Assembly (NCBI RefSeq): GCF_022458985.1
Contig: NC_061771.1
Location: 33,014,690 to 33,078,689 of the forward strand
Direction: 5' to 3'
Length of the DNA stretch: 64,000 nt
DNA from: Mugil cephalus
Taxonomy: Eukaryota > Chordata > Actinopteri > Mugiliformes > Mugilidae
Part shown: positions 1 through 10,811 of the stretch, in pieces
Position numbering within the stretch: position 1 is the stretch's first letter
Layout of the letters: every line of letters starts with the position of its first letter
The notes under the pieces: generated by a model
Told to the model about the DNA's origin: nothing
Database searches by the model: none
Seen by the model: the letters and a program-made list of their open reading frames with translations, nothing else
Position numbers and translations under genes: made by a program

Positions 1-1077
1 ATCCAACAGGAAGCAGCTTCAAACAGTCAAATAGAAGAAGAGAAGAAGAACTCTCATTAATATTAATGACAACATGCTGCTGCTTCAATGAAGACATGGC
101 TCCATCTCTACAAGCACAACTAAAAAGCCTCAGACATTTATTTCACTTTCTACTCAAAGTACAGAGAAGCTCAGATGAAAACGGGACATTTCACATTTTT
201 AAAATCTGATTGGAAATGATTGAAGCCTCTGTTTGGATGAAGTAGATCCTTTTTTCACACATAATCAACATGTAAATCCATGTTTCACAAACCCTGTTAC
301 TAACATATCAAGTTCAGTTTGAAAAGCTTTTAAATCCATATTCAGAACTAATCTGATCAACTATTAAATATTAAATGACACTTGTTACGTTAAGTGTGTT
401 TGTAAAACTAAAATCTTAATGATTTGTCTTTTCCATGGATGACTAAGCTCATTTACAATCAACTCTTTCACAGCAACTTCAGTTTGAAGAAAATCTTGTT
501 GAAGCACAAAGCATCAAAGCACATTTTCTTTGACTGGATTACTGGCTGCTTTGACATCTAGAATGTGTTGATTTTACATTTGTCTTATCATTTTTAAATA
601 ACAATAGAAAACTATGTATGTAACAGGCTGACACCAGTTAATGAACTGGTTCTACTGCTTGTTTCAGTTCTAGTTATGAGAGCAATAGAGTTCTAATAGG
701 ACATTAATAATCCTTTCATTCACAATGACTCAGATATTTAGGATATTTATTGAGGTTTAGTCATGAAGAGAATGAAACATGATGAAGCCATAGATGTAAT
801 GTAATGGGATTTAACTGATGACATGATGAATTCAGTTAGAATCTGTTTATCATGTTTGGCCTCAACATCAGAAACTAAATCCTGATATTTTTTCTATGAA
901 GCTTTGAAATGTGGAGCTCAACATGGCTCTGCCACAGTCAATGGACTAAAGCACAGAAGAAGAAAGCAGACTTTACCATGAAGATCCTCAGTGTGGATCA
1001 GTAGAATATCAGCCTGATGTCACCAAAACTTTACCATCATATTCATCTTAGCACACAAAGAAAACATGGAGTCTGAC
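1..1077. other. AT-rich sequence 3' of the last visible NLR exon
   Basis: AT-rich DNA with stop codons in all frames and no LRR or B30.2-like exon that I can see. The part next to the last LRR exon (about 960-1077) partly repeats the flank of the neighbouring LRR exon, so it belongs to a duplicated intron segment. The NLR gene may continue beyond the left edge, since many fish NLRC3-like genes carry further LRR or B30.2 exons. Confidence 0.4.
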
Positions 1078-1251
1078 CTCAGAGTCTCCAGTCTACAGTC
1101 TGGACTCTTCAGAAAACCACACAGCAGCTTCACTCCTGAATCCTTCAGGTTGTTGTTACTCAGGTCCAGAAGTTTCAGATGGGAGGGGTTGGACTTCAGA
1201 GCTGGTCCCAGAGAATTACAGCTGATCTCTGACAAACTGCAGCTCATCAAC
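1078..1251 (-). CDS. NLR exon 8, leucine-rich repeat
   Basis: A 174-bp LRR exon, near-copy of exon 7 and 487 bp downstream of it on the minus strand. It carries [20 protein letters not shown] where exon 7 has [20 protein letters not shown]. It is the last exon I can support before the left edge. Confidence 0.8.
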
Positions 1252-4200
1252 CTGAATAAAGAATAAAAGATGTGAGTTTAATTCTGTGTTGCTGCCACAC
1301 TTGACCAGGTCTCCTCTGTAAAAGAGATCTCTGATCTCAATGAGACAGAGCTGGTTAAATAAAAATAAAAACGACAAAGTTCATTGTTCTCTATCACTGA
1401 CACTTTAGCGACTAAACTATTTCAACAAATGACCACTTCATAAATATCATCAAAGAAAGGCCACTAACTGATGTGAGTGTTATTTTAAAATTTTTCAAAG
1501 TTTAGAGTCACCACAACTTTACCATCATATTCATCTCAGCACACAAAGAAAAATGGAGTCTGACCTCAGAGTCTCAAGTCTACAGTCTGGACTCTCCAGA
1601 AAACCACACAGCTGCTTCACTCCTGAATCCTTCAGGTTGTTGTTACTCAGGTCCAGATGTTTCAGATGGGAGGGGTTGGACTTCAGAGCTGGTCCCAGAG
1701 AATCACAGCTGATCTCTGACAAACTGCAGCTCATCAACCTGAATAAAGAATAAAAGATGTAGATTAAATCACTGATAATCAGATGTTTTCAGGTTTTAAA
1801 GTGCAGCAGTAGAGTCATGATACTGAGTTTAGGACTTTTATGTTATTCAGTTTCCTGGGGACCCATCTCTCTTCCACCATGATAAAAATAAAAACCATCA
1901 TCAGCTAGTACAGAACATGCCAGGCCAGTCCTCCTTGAATCTCTGGAGTCTCCTTGTGGAAACCCTCCAGGAGGAGATGCCAGTGTTGAGCCTCACCTCT
2001 GCTGTCCTGCCTCCTGTTGATGCCTCAGCTGTCAGGCCTTTAAAGAACTAATCCCTCTGCTTACATCATTCTTTAACTGGACTCTTAAAGATGAGGAAGA
2101 AGATCAGCCATCATCATTAAAAGAGAATAATCATTTATCCCCAAAAAAGGGAATGGCTTCAGAAAACTGTAGCGATGTCAGGCCCATACCTATTCTCTAT
2201 GTAGACTACAAGATACACATCTATTATAGCAAAGAGATATGAGACATTTATGACAGACCAGACTGGTTTTATTGTAGGACTCTAAACACAAGACAATATT
2301 AAGAGGACTCTGTAAATAATCAGCTCCATCCAAACAACAGACCAGAGCTATTTTGATGAGTCTTGATGTTTTTGATAGAATACATTGGAGCTTCTTGTAT
2401 CTCAGACTGAATTAAATCCATTCAAACTATTTATTCAAAGCCTCCAACTAGAATAAGAATCAGTGGCATTCATGTCCTCTGCCTCCTGATCTGGAGGCTC
2501 CTTCTCTTTTCTTTGTTTCTGGTGTATAATTACAGGAGTGGAGTCAGGTGAGAGGAGTAGTTTACCAGCTGTTAGTGAATCAGTCAACTCCACTATTTAT
2601 TCCAGGCTTCCCTCCATCTCATCACCACATCAGTAGACATGTTCAGACATCAGTGTTTTATGAATTTCAGTCCTAATCATTTCTTTATCTTGTAGTAGTT
2701 AGACCCTGTTCTTCTCATCCTGCTCTGTAGATACTTTCTGTCTGTTTTACCTCTGCCTGGTTTTAGACCTGGAAGAAGAACTTTGTGTTCAGCATCTTTT
2801 AAAAAATAATCACCAGCTGAATCCTGAAGCTCTGCTTGTTGTGATCTTCTGGGTTCAGTAGTGAACCTCCACCCTGACACCTCCCTCCTCTTTACCTCCA
2901 GTAAATGGTTTTAGATTTGTACAGAGCTTTTCTACCTACTGCTGCTCAAAGCTCTTTCCAGTCACACTAGCTGTGTTTCCATCAAAGTTTATCGAAAAAC
3001 AAAAGCAATGTTTCTGAAATTCTGATACGTGTTTCCACTGAAAGGTGTTTAGTGAATGAGCTGTAACTCTGGTAAAGTCTCGTCTGGTGATATCCCACAA
3101 TTCTCTTAAATTCTCGTCATTTTGAGGAAGTTGGACTTCAAATGAACTGGTCACATGACCACCTGCATCATCTCCAGGGAAACGACAAAAAAGTGTTTCC
3201 AATGAACTTTTATATCGATACATCTGAAAAAGCACCTCATGAGAGCGTAAAAAGGTTTTAGCTTTAGATAACCGGGAGGATTTTATAAATGAAGGCGTTT
3301 CCATCACCAGGTTTTATTGTGATATTTGGGTATCACACATTTCTAGGGATAATGGACTCTACTCATCTGTTCATACACAATCATACCAGTACCAACCACT
3401 GGAAACAACTCAGTGTTCAGTGTCTTGCTCAAGGACACTTGGGCATGTGGTCCATGTATCAGGGATGGAACCACTAACCCTGTCACGGCCGCCCTGAGGC
3501 TATTTGACAGGATGAGGAATTAAAGGCATTAATATTGAAGGACACAAACTAAAACCTGCTCATTTTCTGATGAAATCATATTATTGGAGAGTCCCAATAC
3601 AAGCTTTACCCATTTAACACCTTCACCTTAAATGTGAATGAAACACAGATTTAAATAAAATTCCAACCCAAGAAATATAGAGAATGTACAACTGAAATGG
3701 GATTCATAACTAAAAAGTATCCTGGTTTGACTTAAAACCACTTGTGATTAAATTCTCTTCTAGATTAGTAGAGTCATCCAGAGATGGTCAGCTTTGACAC
3801 TGGTTTCAAAAACAATGAAATGATTCAAATGAACGTTCTGCTGAGGTCGTATCTGTTTAAATCGTTTTTAAAATCTGGGATGTGATGATTTCCAGATTCA
3901 TATGAAATTATTAAAAACAACAGAATCTATAGAAATGTTAAAGGACAAGTTGACATGTTCAAGTGTGTCTTCCAACAACAGTCACATGTCATATGGACTG
4001 ATTCCAGAGTTGTTCAGATTCCTGCTGTCCACACTGACTGTGAAGTGGTCTCTTCCTAACAAAACTCCACTGTTGAGCTGACACTAATATGAAGCTTGAG
4101 CAGTCTGACTGACACTAATCAAAGTTCCTCTTTGAGTTCCTGTCCCTCCACTGCAGCTCAGCAGGAAACACTGTGGAAACACAAACTGATACTGACTGGA

Positions 4201-7200
4201 TGTGCTGAAGAACAAGATGAGTTGAAGATCAACACAACAATACTGTGGATGTTGTCCTCCGTCTGGTCTGATTGGAGTCAGACTATAAGGGGATTTGTCC
4301 ACAGACAGTATGGACAGAAAGAATGATTAGTGACACCAAGAACTCTGTTAATGTCAACACATGTGAAGACTGGACTTGATGTGGTTCGTGATCAGACCCA
4401 CCACCGATGACTGAGGAGATACCTGCTGATGTTCAGGAACATGATGCTCCTTCATTTCAACTCTCTGAGCTCCTTTTCTATCTGACAGTCCTGACAAGAG
4501 AACTCATCTAAACTGGATCTCCATTCTTCAGAAGCCTGAGAAGAAAAGAAATGAAAACTGACCTCAGAGTCTCCAGTTTACAGTTTGGACTCTCCAGTCC
4601 AGCAGACAGATGCTTCACTCCTGAACCCTTCAGGTTGTTTCCACTCAGGTCCAGATGTTTCAGGTTAGAGGACTGGGAGCTGAGAACTGAAGACAGAGCT
4701 TCACAGCTTCTCTCTGAGAGGTTACAGTAACTCAGTCTGAAGAGACAATGACAGAAAACTCTTTAACTTTGTGACAAGTTGACAGGTTGATGTGTATTTA
4801 TTGATGATGAACTTACAGAGCTTTGTTGGAGGCTTTGACCACTGGCAGCAGCCTCAGAAGAGCGTCCTCTGAAGCAGAGTATTTCTTCAGGTCAAACTCA
4901 TCCAGATCTTCTCCTGATGACAGTAAGATGAAGCCCAGAGCAGACCACTGAGCAAGAGACAGTTTATCTGTGGAGAGACGTCCTGATCTCAGGGACTGTT
5001 GGACCTCCTCCACTAGAGATACATCATTCAGTTCATTCATACAGTGGAACAGATTGATGATTCTCTCTGCGGACATATTCTCGCTGATCTTCTCCTTGAT
5101 GTACTGGACTGTTTCCTGATTGGTCTGTGATCTACTTCCTGTCTGAGTCAGCAGGCCTCGTAGGAGAGTCTGATTGGTCTGCAATGAAAGACCCAGCAGG
5201 AAGCGGAGGAACAAGTCCAGGTGTCCATTTGGACTCTGTAAGGCCTTGTCCACAGCACTCTGATGGAGACATGTTGTTTTTCTTAATAATTTAGTCCACA
5301 GAGATGTAGTTTGTTGTTCTTCCATCAGGTTGACACCAGAGTTGATGAAGGTCAAATGGACATGAAGAGCAGCCAGAAACTCCTGAACGCTCAAATGGAC
5401 GAAGCAGAACACCTTGTCCTGGTACAGGCCTCTCTCCTCCTTAAAGATCTGTGTGAACACTCCTGAGTACACTGAGGCTGCTCTGATATCGATGCCACAC
5501 TCTGTCAGGTCTGATTCATAGAAGATCAGGTTTCCTTTCTGCAGCTGATCAAAAGCCAGTTTTCCCAGACACTCAATCATCTTCCTGCTCTCTGGACTCC
5601 AGTGTGGATCTGTCTCAGCTCCTCCATCATACTTGACCTTCTTGACTTTGGCCTGAACCACCAGGAAGTGGATGTACATCTCAGTCAGGGTCTTGGGCAG
5701 CTCTCCTCCCTCTCTGGTTTCCAACACATCCTCCAGAACTGTAGCAGTGATCCAGCAGAAGACTGGGATGTGACACATGATGTGGAGGCTTTGTGATGTC
5801 TTGATGTGGGAGATGATGCTGCTGGCCTGCTCCTCATCTCTGAACCTCTTCCTGAAGTACTCCTCCTTCTGGAGGTCAGTGAACCCTCTGACCTCTGTCA
5901 CCATGTCAACACACTCAGGAGGGATCTGATTGGCTGCTGCAGGTCGTGTGGTTATCCAGAGGCGAGCAGAGGGAAGCAGCTTCCCCCTGATGAGGTTTGT
6001 CAGCAGCACATCCACTGAGGTGGACTCTGTAACATCAGTCAGGATCTTAGTGTTGTGGAAGTCCAGAGGAAGTCGACACTCATCCAGACCGTCAAAGATG
6101 AACACAACCTGGAAGTCTTCAAAGCTGCAGATTCCTGCTTCTTTGGTTTCAGTGAAGAAGTGATGAACAAGTTCCACCAAGCTGAACTTTCTCTCTTTCA
6201 CCACATTCAGCTCTCTGAAAGTCAGTGGAAATATGAAGAGGATGTCCTGGTTGGCTTTGTCTTCAGCCCAGTCCAGAGTGAACTTCTGTGTTAAGACTGT
6301 TTTCCCAATGCCAGCCACTCCCTTTGTCATCACTCTTCTGATTGGTCCATGTCCTCCAGGTGAGGCTTTAAAGAGGTCTTCTTGTCTGATGCTTGTTTCT
6401 GGTCTGTGTGGTTTCCTGGATGCTGTTTCAATCTGTCTGACCTCATGTTCATCATTGACCTCTGCAGTCCCTCCCTCTGTGATGTAGAGCTCTGTGTAGA
6501 TCTCATTCAGAAGGGTTGAGTTTCCAGCTTTAGCAATCCCCTCAAACACACACTGGAACTTCTCCTTCAGACCAGATTTAATTTTACGTTGACAGACTGC
6601 AGGAAAATGTCCTGAATGAACAAACAACAAATAAGATGAATTAATAAACTGTCCAGTAAATATTCCAACATGTCATTGCTCTAAAGAATGAGTGTGTGAA
6701 TATATCTTGGTTCATCTCTTGAGACATTAGTGCATGTCTCATTTCTCCAGCAGCTTCAATGTTTAGAGAAATCCTCTTACTGCTCTGCAGACAGTCAGCC
6801 AGCTCCTCCTGCTTCATTGTCCTCAGGAAGTCCACTGTCATCTTCACTAATAAATCTCTGCTGCTCCTCCTCTGCTCTTCATCCTCAACCTCCAACACCT
6901 CCTCATCCTCCCTCTGACTCTCTGAGCATTCTGGGTAATCTGGACTCACAACCTTCTGGATCTTCTTCAGCTCGTTTCTTATAAAAGTGATGATGTTGTC
7001 CTCCAGCAGCTGGAACAGAATACGATATGAATGACACAAGCAGACTGAAACCATGGAGACAAACATCAGATCCATGTTGGACACACTGACAATCCACTGG
7101 TCTACAAAGAGCAGCATGGACATGATGGAAAGTCGTTGTTGTACATGTACAGACCAGAAAGATGGAGTCCAGCTGTGTCTGATGCTGCTGGGTAGACTGA

Positions 7201-8752
7201 CCGCTGAGAACCTCTGAGCTCTGCTGGTGGACTCTGTGGAACAATCATCAACAATTAGCTCTCATCATGTCTGTCCACACAGAGACAAACACATTCACAC
7301 AGTCACAGCCACAGTTTGTCTTGCTTTTGGTTTACTGGATTATCCTGCCACACTCTGCAGCTCTTTTTCTTTCCTTCTCTAAGTCCTTAATAAACTAAGA
7401 GTTAGTTTTTCATCAAGTCCTTTGGTTTCTTGTGTGTGTGTCTGGTTTGAGTTCTGTCTTCTGGCTACATGTTGTCACACAAAGTTCCTCCCAGTAGCAC
7501 TATAGGCAAAGGTAATGAAGATGGGGAATGGAGCTGAGGTGACTAAGAATGAGAGAAACAACTTAAACCAAAGTAACAGTGTTTTCATCAATGTTTTACA
7601 TTCTCAGAAGTATGAGGTCAGTTCTTCTTCTGTAATATCTGTGGCTACCAAAAGGACAAAGATTACAAGTCCATTTCATTCAGTATTAAAGCCAAAAAAA
7701 AAATGAACAAGTCAATTTGTTGTCACGTGAAACTATTGGGAAAAAAGACTAATTTATTAATTCTACTGCAACTACATGGAAGAGGATAGTTAGTTTTCAC
7801 CATACTGACTGCTTTGGCTTTTTTCACTGAACAATATTTTCTGTCTGTTTATTTCATATTATTTAATAAAGCACCATTTAAATCATAACTTGATAAACTT
7901 TCAACTACTTGTCAAGATAACTTGTCAACCAACTGGTTCTTTTATATACAGTCTATGGTTGACATAAACTTTTAATTCTGGTCAATTTGAAATTTCAGTT
8001 TAGGATTTATTTTGAATTTTGAACATTTTGAATAACAATAGAAATATTAGAAACAGTAATTGATGTTGTAATAACTTCAGTAACCTGTTGTCAAAGTGAC
8101 AAATAATATGTTAAATAAGTAACAGGCAGTGTCCTCATAGCTACTGCAGCCATGGATATGGCCTCTTCACTCCACCCACACACATGTTCTACCTGTCAGT
8201 TACCATTCAAACCAGTGTCCTATGATCCAAAGCCTGCTTCTCAAATCAACCTCCACAGGTTAAAGTGGAAACTGTAGAAAGGAGCTAGTCTCCTCTGACT
8301 CATGGATGAAGCTGGACACTGGTTTACCTCTCAGGAGCAGAGGGTTGATGTCCTTTAAAATCAATGGCTCGATCATTGGACCGATCACTGTTGAGAGACA
8401 CACAGCTGGGGTCTGGACTGATCCTGTTAGAGAAGAAGAATCAGTTCAAGTCTGGTTAGACTGGACAGCTTCCAGATGTAACACATTTACATGAGATTAA
8501 TGAAACTGAAGAGAAATAAACTGGTTAATAAACCTTCTCTGGATCAATAACAGTTTAAACATGAATCAGAAACATAATGGAAACATTTTACCTCTCATGA
8601 GCAGAGGGTTGATGCAATCTAAAACCAATGTGACGATGTTGTGACTGATCACTCCTGAGGGAAACACAGCTGGGATCAGATGAATGACTGAAACCAGTCA
8701 ACCCGTCCTGCAGATGTCTGTCTCCCTCCTCTTTGTCCTCCCTCTGGTCCAT
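1078..8752 (-). CDS. NLRC3-like NOD-like receptor (FISNA-NACHT-LRR), probably incomplete at its 3' end
   Basis: Cytosolic innate immune receptor of the large fish-specific NLR class. Eight exons join in one open frame with GT-AG sites: 8592-8752, 8328-8423, 7155-7233, 6781-7009, 4817-6596, 4563-4736, 1565-1738 and 1078-1251, about 955 residues in total. Order: two copies of a short DPSCVSL-type N-terminal segment, a linker exon, a LLEDNIITF exon, the FISNA-NACHT exon, then three LRR exons. Walker A (GVAGIGKT) and the Walker B-type FIFDGLDE are intact, so ATP binding looks possible. The start at 8752 was chosen because it opens the exon in the right frame and phase; an untranslated upstream exon may exist. 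Phase is 2 at the N-terminal repeat and LRR junctions and varies in the linker exons, but the frame stays open throughout. No stop codon was found, so the end is unknown. Such genes occur in large families; the exact orthologue cannot be named. Confidence 0.85.
1565..1738 (-). CDS. NLR exon 7, leucine-rich repeat
   Basis: A 174-bp LRR exon starting [19 protein letters not shown] and ending CRLETLR, with the same phase as exon 6. It differs from exon 8 at only about five of 174 bases, and the flanks match too. Confidence 0.85.
1850..2560 (+). mobile_element. L1-type LINE reverse transcriptase fragment
   Basis: Decayed reverse transcriptase of the L1/Tx1 type in the NLR intron between LRR exons. 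Across shifting frames one can read LIPKKGNG, a PI..L..VDYKI stretch, TDQTGFIVG and a [14 protein letters not shown] block matching the L1 consensus around DAEKAFD. Stops and frameshifts are frequent, so it is an inactive 5'- and 3'-truncated copy. Confidence 0.7.
2561..4562. other. NLR intron with degenerate repeats
   Basis: Intron sequence between LRR exons. Positions 2950-3345 hold a short element with several GTTTCCA motifs, probably a MITE. Positions 3370-3510 hold a common fish repeat with GTGTCTTGCTCAAGGACACT. The rest, including 3510-4560, shows no exon I can support. Three further LRR exons could have been lost here, but nothing proves it. Confidence 0.4.
4563..4736 (-). CDS. NLR exon 6, leucine-rich repeat
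   Basis: A 174-bp LRR exon, phase 2 in and out. It reads [14 protein letters not shown], then [20 protein letters not shown] and CKLETLR. It is more diverged from the two downstream LRR exons than they are from each other. Confidence 0.85.
4817..6596 (-). CDS. NLR exon 5, FISNA plus NACHT ATPase
   Basis: One large 1,780-bp open exon, typical for this family. It opens with FISNA ([34 protein letters not shown]), then the NACHT domain with Walker [31 protein letters not shown] (Walker B), and the sensor-like [16 protein letters not shown]. The C-terminal helical part includes [19 protein letters not shown], the conserved region of the NACHT-associated helices. The CAG acceptor and GTAAGT donor are strong. 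No interrupting stop or frameshift is seen. Confidence 0.9.
6781..7009 (-). CDS. NLR exon 4, LLEDN helical segment
   Basis: Encodes a helical, acidic segment starting [18 protein letters not shown], with [16 protein letters not shown] in the middle and [11 protein letters not shown] at the end. This is the usual segment between the N-terminal repeats and FISNA in fish NLRs. The donor reads GTAAGA. Confidence 0.8.
7155..7233 (-). CDS. NLR exon 3, linker
   Basis: Encodes [19 protein letters not shown] followed by QLDSIFL, a segment I know from fish NLRC3-like proteins just before the LLE(D/E)NI exon. The acceptor is a normal CAG. The donor, GTCTGT, is weak, but the phase fits the next exon. 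Confidence 0.65.
7234..8327. other. NLR intron with a transposon-end motif
   Basis: AT-rich intron. At about 7946-7962 it contains TATATACAGTCTATGG, the same terminal motif that builds the minisatellites at 19.6 and 46.3 kb. No coding exon is visible. Confidence 0.4.
8328..8423 (-). CDS. NLR exon 2, second copy of the N-terminal segment
   Basis: A 96-bp exon, phase 2 at both ends, encoding a [20 protein letters not shown]-type segment related to the end of exon 1. Its length is a multiple of three, so it can be included or skipped without changing the frame. Confidence 0.75.
8592..8752 (-). CDS. NLR exon 1 with start codon
   Basis: Begins [17 protein letters not shown] and continues into [12 protein letters not shown], ending PSAHER at a GT donor in phase 2. 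The DPSCVSL..SD..H..F..HQPSA.ER pattern is the repeated N-terminal segment of many fish NLRC3-like proteins. Confidence 0.75.
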
Positions 8753-10305
8753 GCTGCTGAATCCACATCAACTTTCTACCTTCATGTGCAGAGTAAACAC
8801 AAATCATTCATCTGAACATTCACTGGAATCATTTGTGCTGTAAAAACATCAGCTGATCCTCCACTGATTGGCTCTGATTCTGTCAGTTAAAGCTGCTGTG
8901 ATCCAAACTCTGTAGTGAACATCTTCTCCAAACATGACAGACAGAAACAGTTAGTGAACCCTAACCCTAAGACAAACCAGACTCAGCGTTTATTCAAAGA
9001 GCTGAAGAAGAAGAAGAGTCTCCACTCCACACCTGGACACTAGAGAATCAGGTGAGATACTTCCTGGAACCAGTCAGGGCTGCACCTGTGATGGAGGAGG
9101 ACAGGAAGGAGGGAGGAGGCAGATTTTCACAATAAGATCACATTTTACAGGATCCAGTAGATTTGAGCTTTTATCATTATTAAAATATCATTATTATCAT
9201 TACAATCTTCTGTTTTTATCTTTCATGCAGAGAAAAGATCCCAATAAACGGACCGAGGCCGTACAGGTGACTTAGAGAGAGATTGGCTCAGTTCCAGGTG
9301 AAGCTCAGCTCACTGCTGCTTGGATTTACTCAGGAAATACGTAAAGTCAGAGATTCCATAAAAAAAAATTATAAAAATGATTGAAATGACTGGAATCACA
9401 CAGAAATCACATTTACATCACAGACCAATGGACAAATAGTAGAATTTATTTCATCATCATTACTTTACATGATGACAGGTGAGACACTGCCTCACCTGGA
9501 TCACCTGACCCCATGTCCCTGAACTGTAGAAAGAAGCTGATCTGACAGTACTGGAGTAAAAGTACTTAGTTACTTCTAGAGACACTTTCAAAGAAAAGAA
9601 AATCAGCTGAAATCATTTCTATGAACCAAGGCCTCAAACAGACAGGTGATCGCAGGTGATCTCTAGAAAATGTGGGATCAGTTTCACACTAGGCCTCATC
9701 CAGACTCTAACCTTTCAGCTTTGACTCAGTTTAACGTCAAGTTCAGCAGATTTCTGCTGCTTCTGTTGGAGCTGAGCTGCTGACAGCTGATGTTCACCAA
9801 GAAAACATTCAAAACTGCTTCATTACCTTCAGACGGAGGTTGACACGGAGAGAAAAACACCTGCGACACGATCCTGGTGAATGTTTAACTAAACTGAAAC
9901 CAGGAAACTACCTGCAGGAAAAGGGCAGTAACTGGGAATTCTGGGGCCCTGGAAGAATGTGGGCGTGGCCTCCCGAGGATTTTTAATTTTCTTCTTGGTG
10001 AGAGAGGAAGAGCGTTTGAGAACTTTTGGTTCTTTTCTTATTTACTATTCTTTTCACTGGGTGTGTTTGTTAGTATAGGTGTCTTTTTGTTAGGTTAGTG
10101 TTAGTTTAGTTTTTTTAGTGTTTTCTCAGTCAGTCAGAATTTCAGTAAATAATAAACTTTTAGCTCCAGAGCGCTGGTCTCGTTCTCATCTTAGACTTTC
10201 CTCTGTTGAAGCTTTAGAATTTAAACTAAAGTGAAACTATATATTTTAGATATGGAGACAGTTCTGATGAATAATGAACACACACAGTCGTCACGTTGTC
10301 TCAGG
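8753..10305. other. Spacer between the NLR gene and dctd
   Basis: Probable NLR 5' flank and possible untranslated exon near 9000-9060. At about 9950-10200 there is a T-rich stretch ending in AATAAA and a CTGGTCTCGTTCTC motif that looks repeat-derived. No gene was recognised. Confidence 0.35.
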
Positions 10306-10311
10306 TTTATT
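10306..10311 (-). terminator. AATAAA poly(A) signal for dctd
   Basis: The minus strand reads AATAAA 12 bases past the TAA stop of the final open frame. It is the nearest canonical signal and would give an extremely short 3' UTR if used. Confidence 0.5.
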
Positions 10312-10323
10312 TGCTCCAGAGAA

Positions 10324-10558
10324 TTAACGGAAAAAAAAATTATAAAGAAATGAAAAGTGTGAACTCTCACATACGGTAGTCAGGACTTTCTGAATGGATT
10401 CCGTTATAAAACCAGGACTGAAGACATAAAACCATCCCAGCCCTGGAGTAGTGGAGTCGTCCTCTGGACCAGGAGGACCAGGTGGCACGAGGCTTCTCCC
10501 AGGATGGTTAATGGAATTAAAATCAATGACAATCTCCATCCTCTTGGGCTTGAACTGC
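10324..10558 (-). CDS. dctd: dctd last exon with an unusual C-terminal extension
   Basis: Starts [20 protein letters not shown] as in fish DCTD, then stays open for about 55 more residues ([15 protein letters not shown] and on) to a TAA at 10324. The extension is Pro/Gly-rich and then hydrophobic, unlike the enzyme. Confidence 0.75.
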
Positions 10559-10780
10559 CTGTCAACACACAGCCAGGGAGCAACAGTTAACACAACCACA
10601 ACACAATGACACACACACACATACACACACACAAAGGTAGGAGGACAAACATGGACCAGGATCAAGAACCAGACTGAGACTTTACATCCAGGACCCCAGA
10701 AACCACTTCTAACTGAGGACTGGATGGACCCACTTCAGAGACTAGAGCTGGTTTTAATTAGACAACTTTATTAATTCAGT

Positions 10781-10811
<31 letters not shown>

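Noticed and set aside
9950-10200. Possible LTR-like end with AATAAA and a CTCGTTCTC tail
   Set aside because: No second end, primer site or internal domain was seen, so it cannot be called an LTR element.
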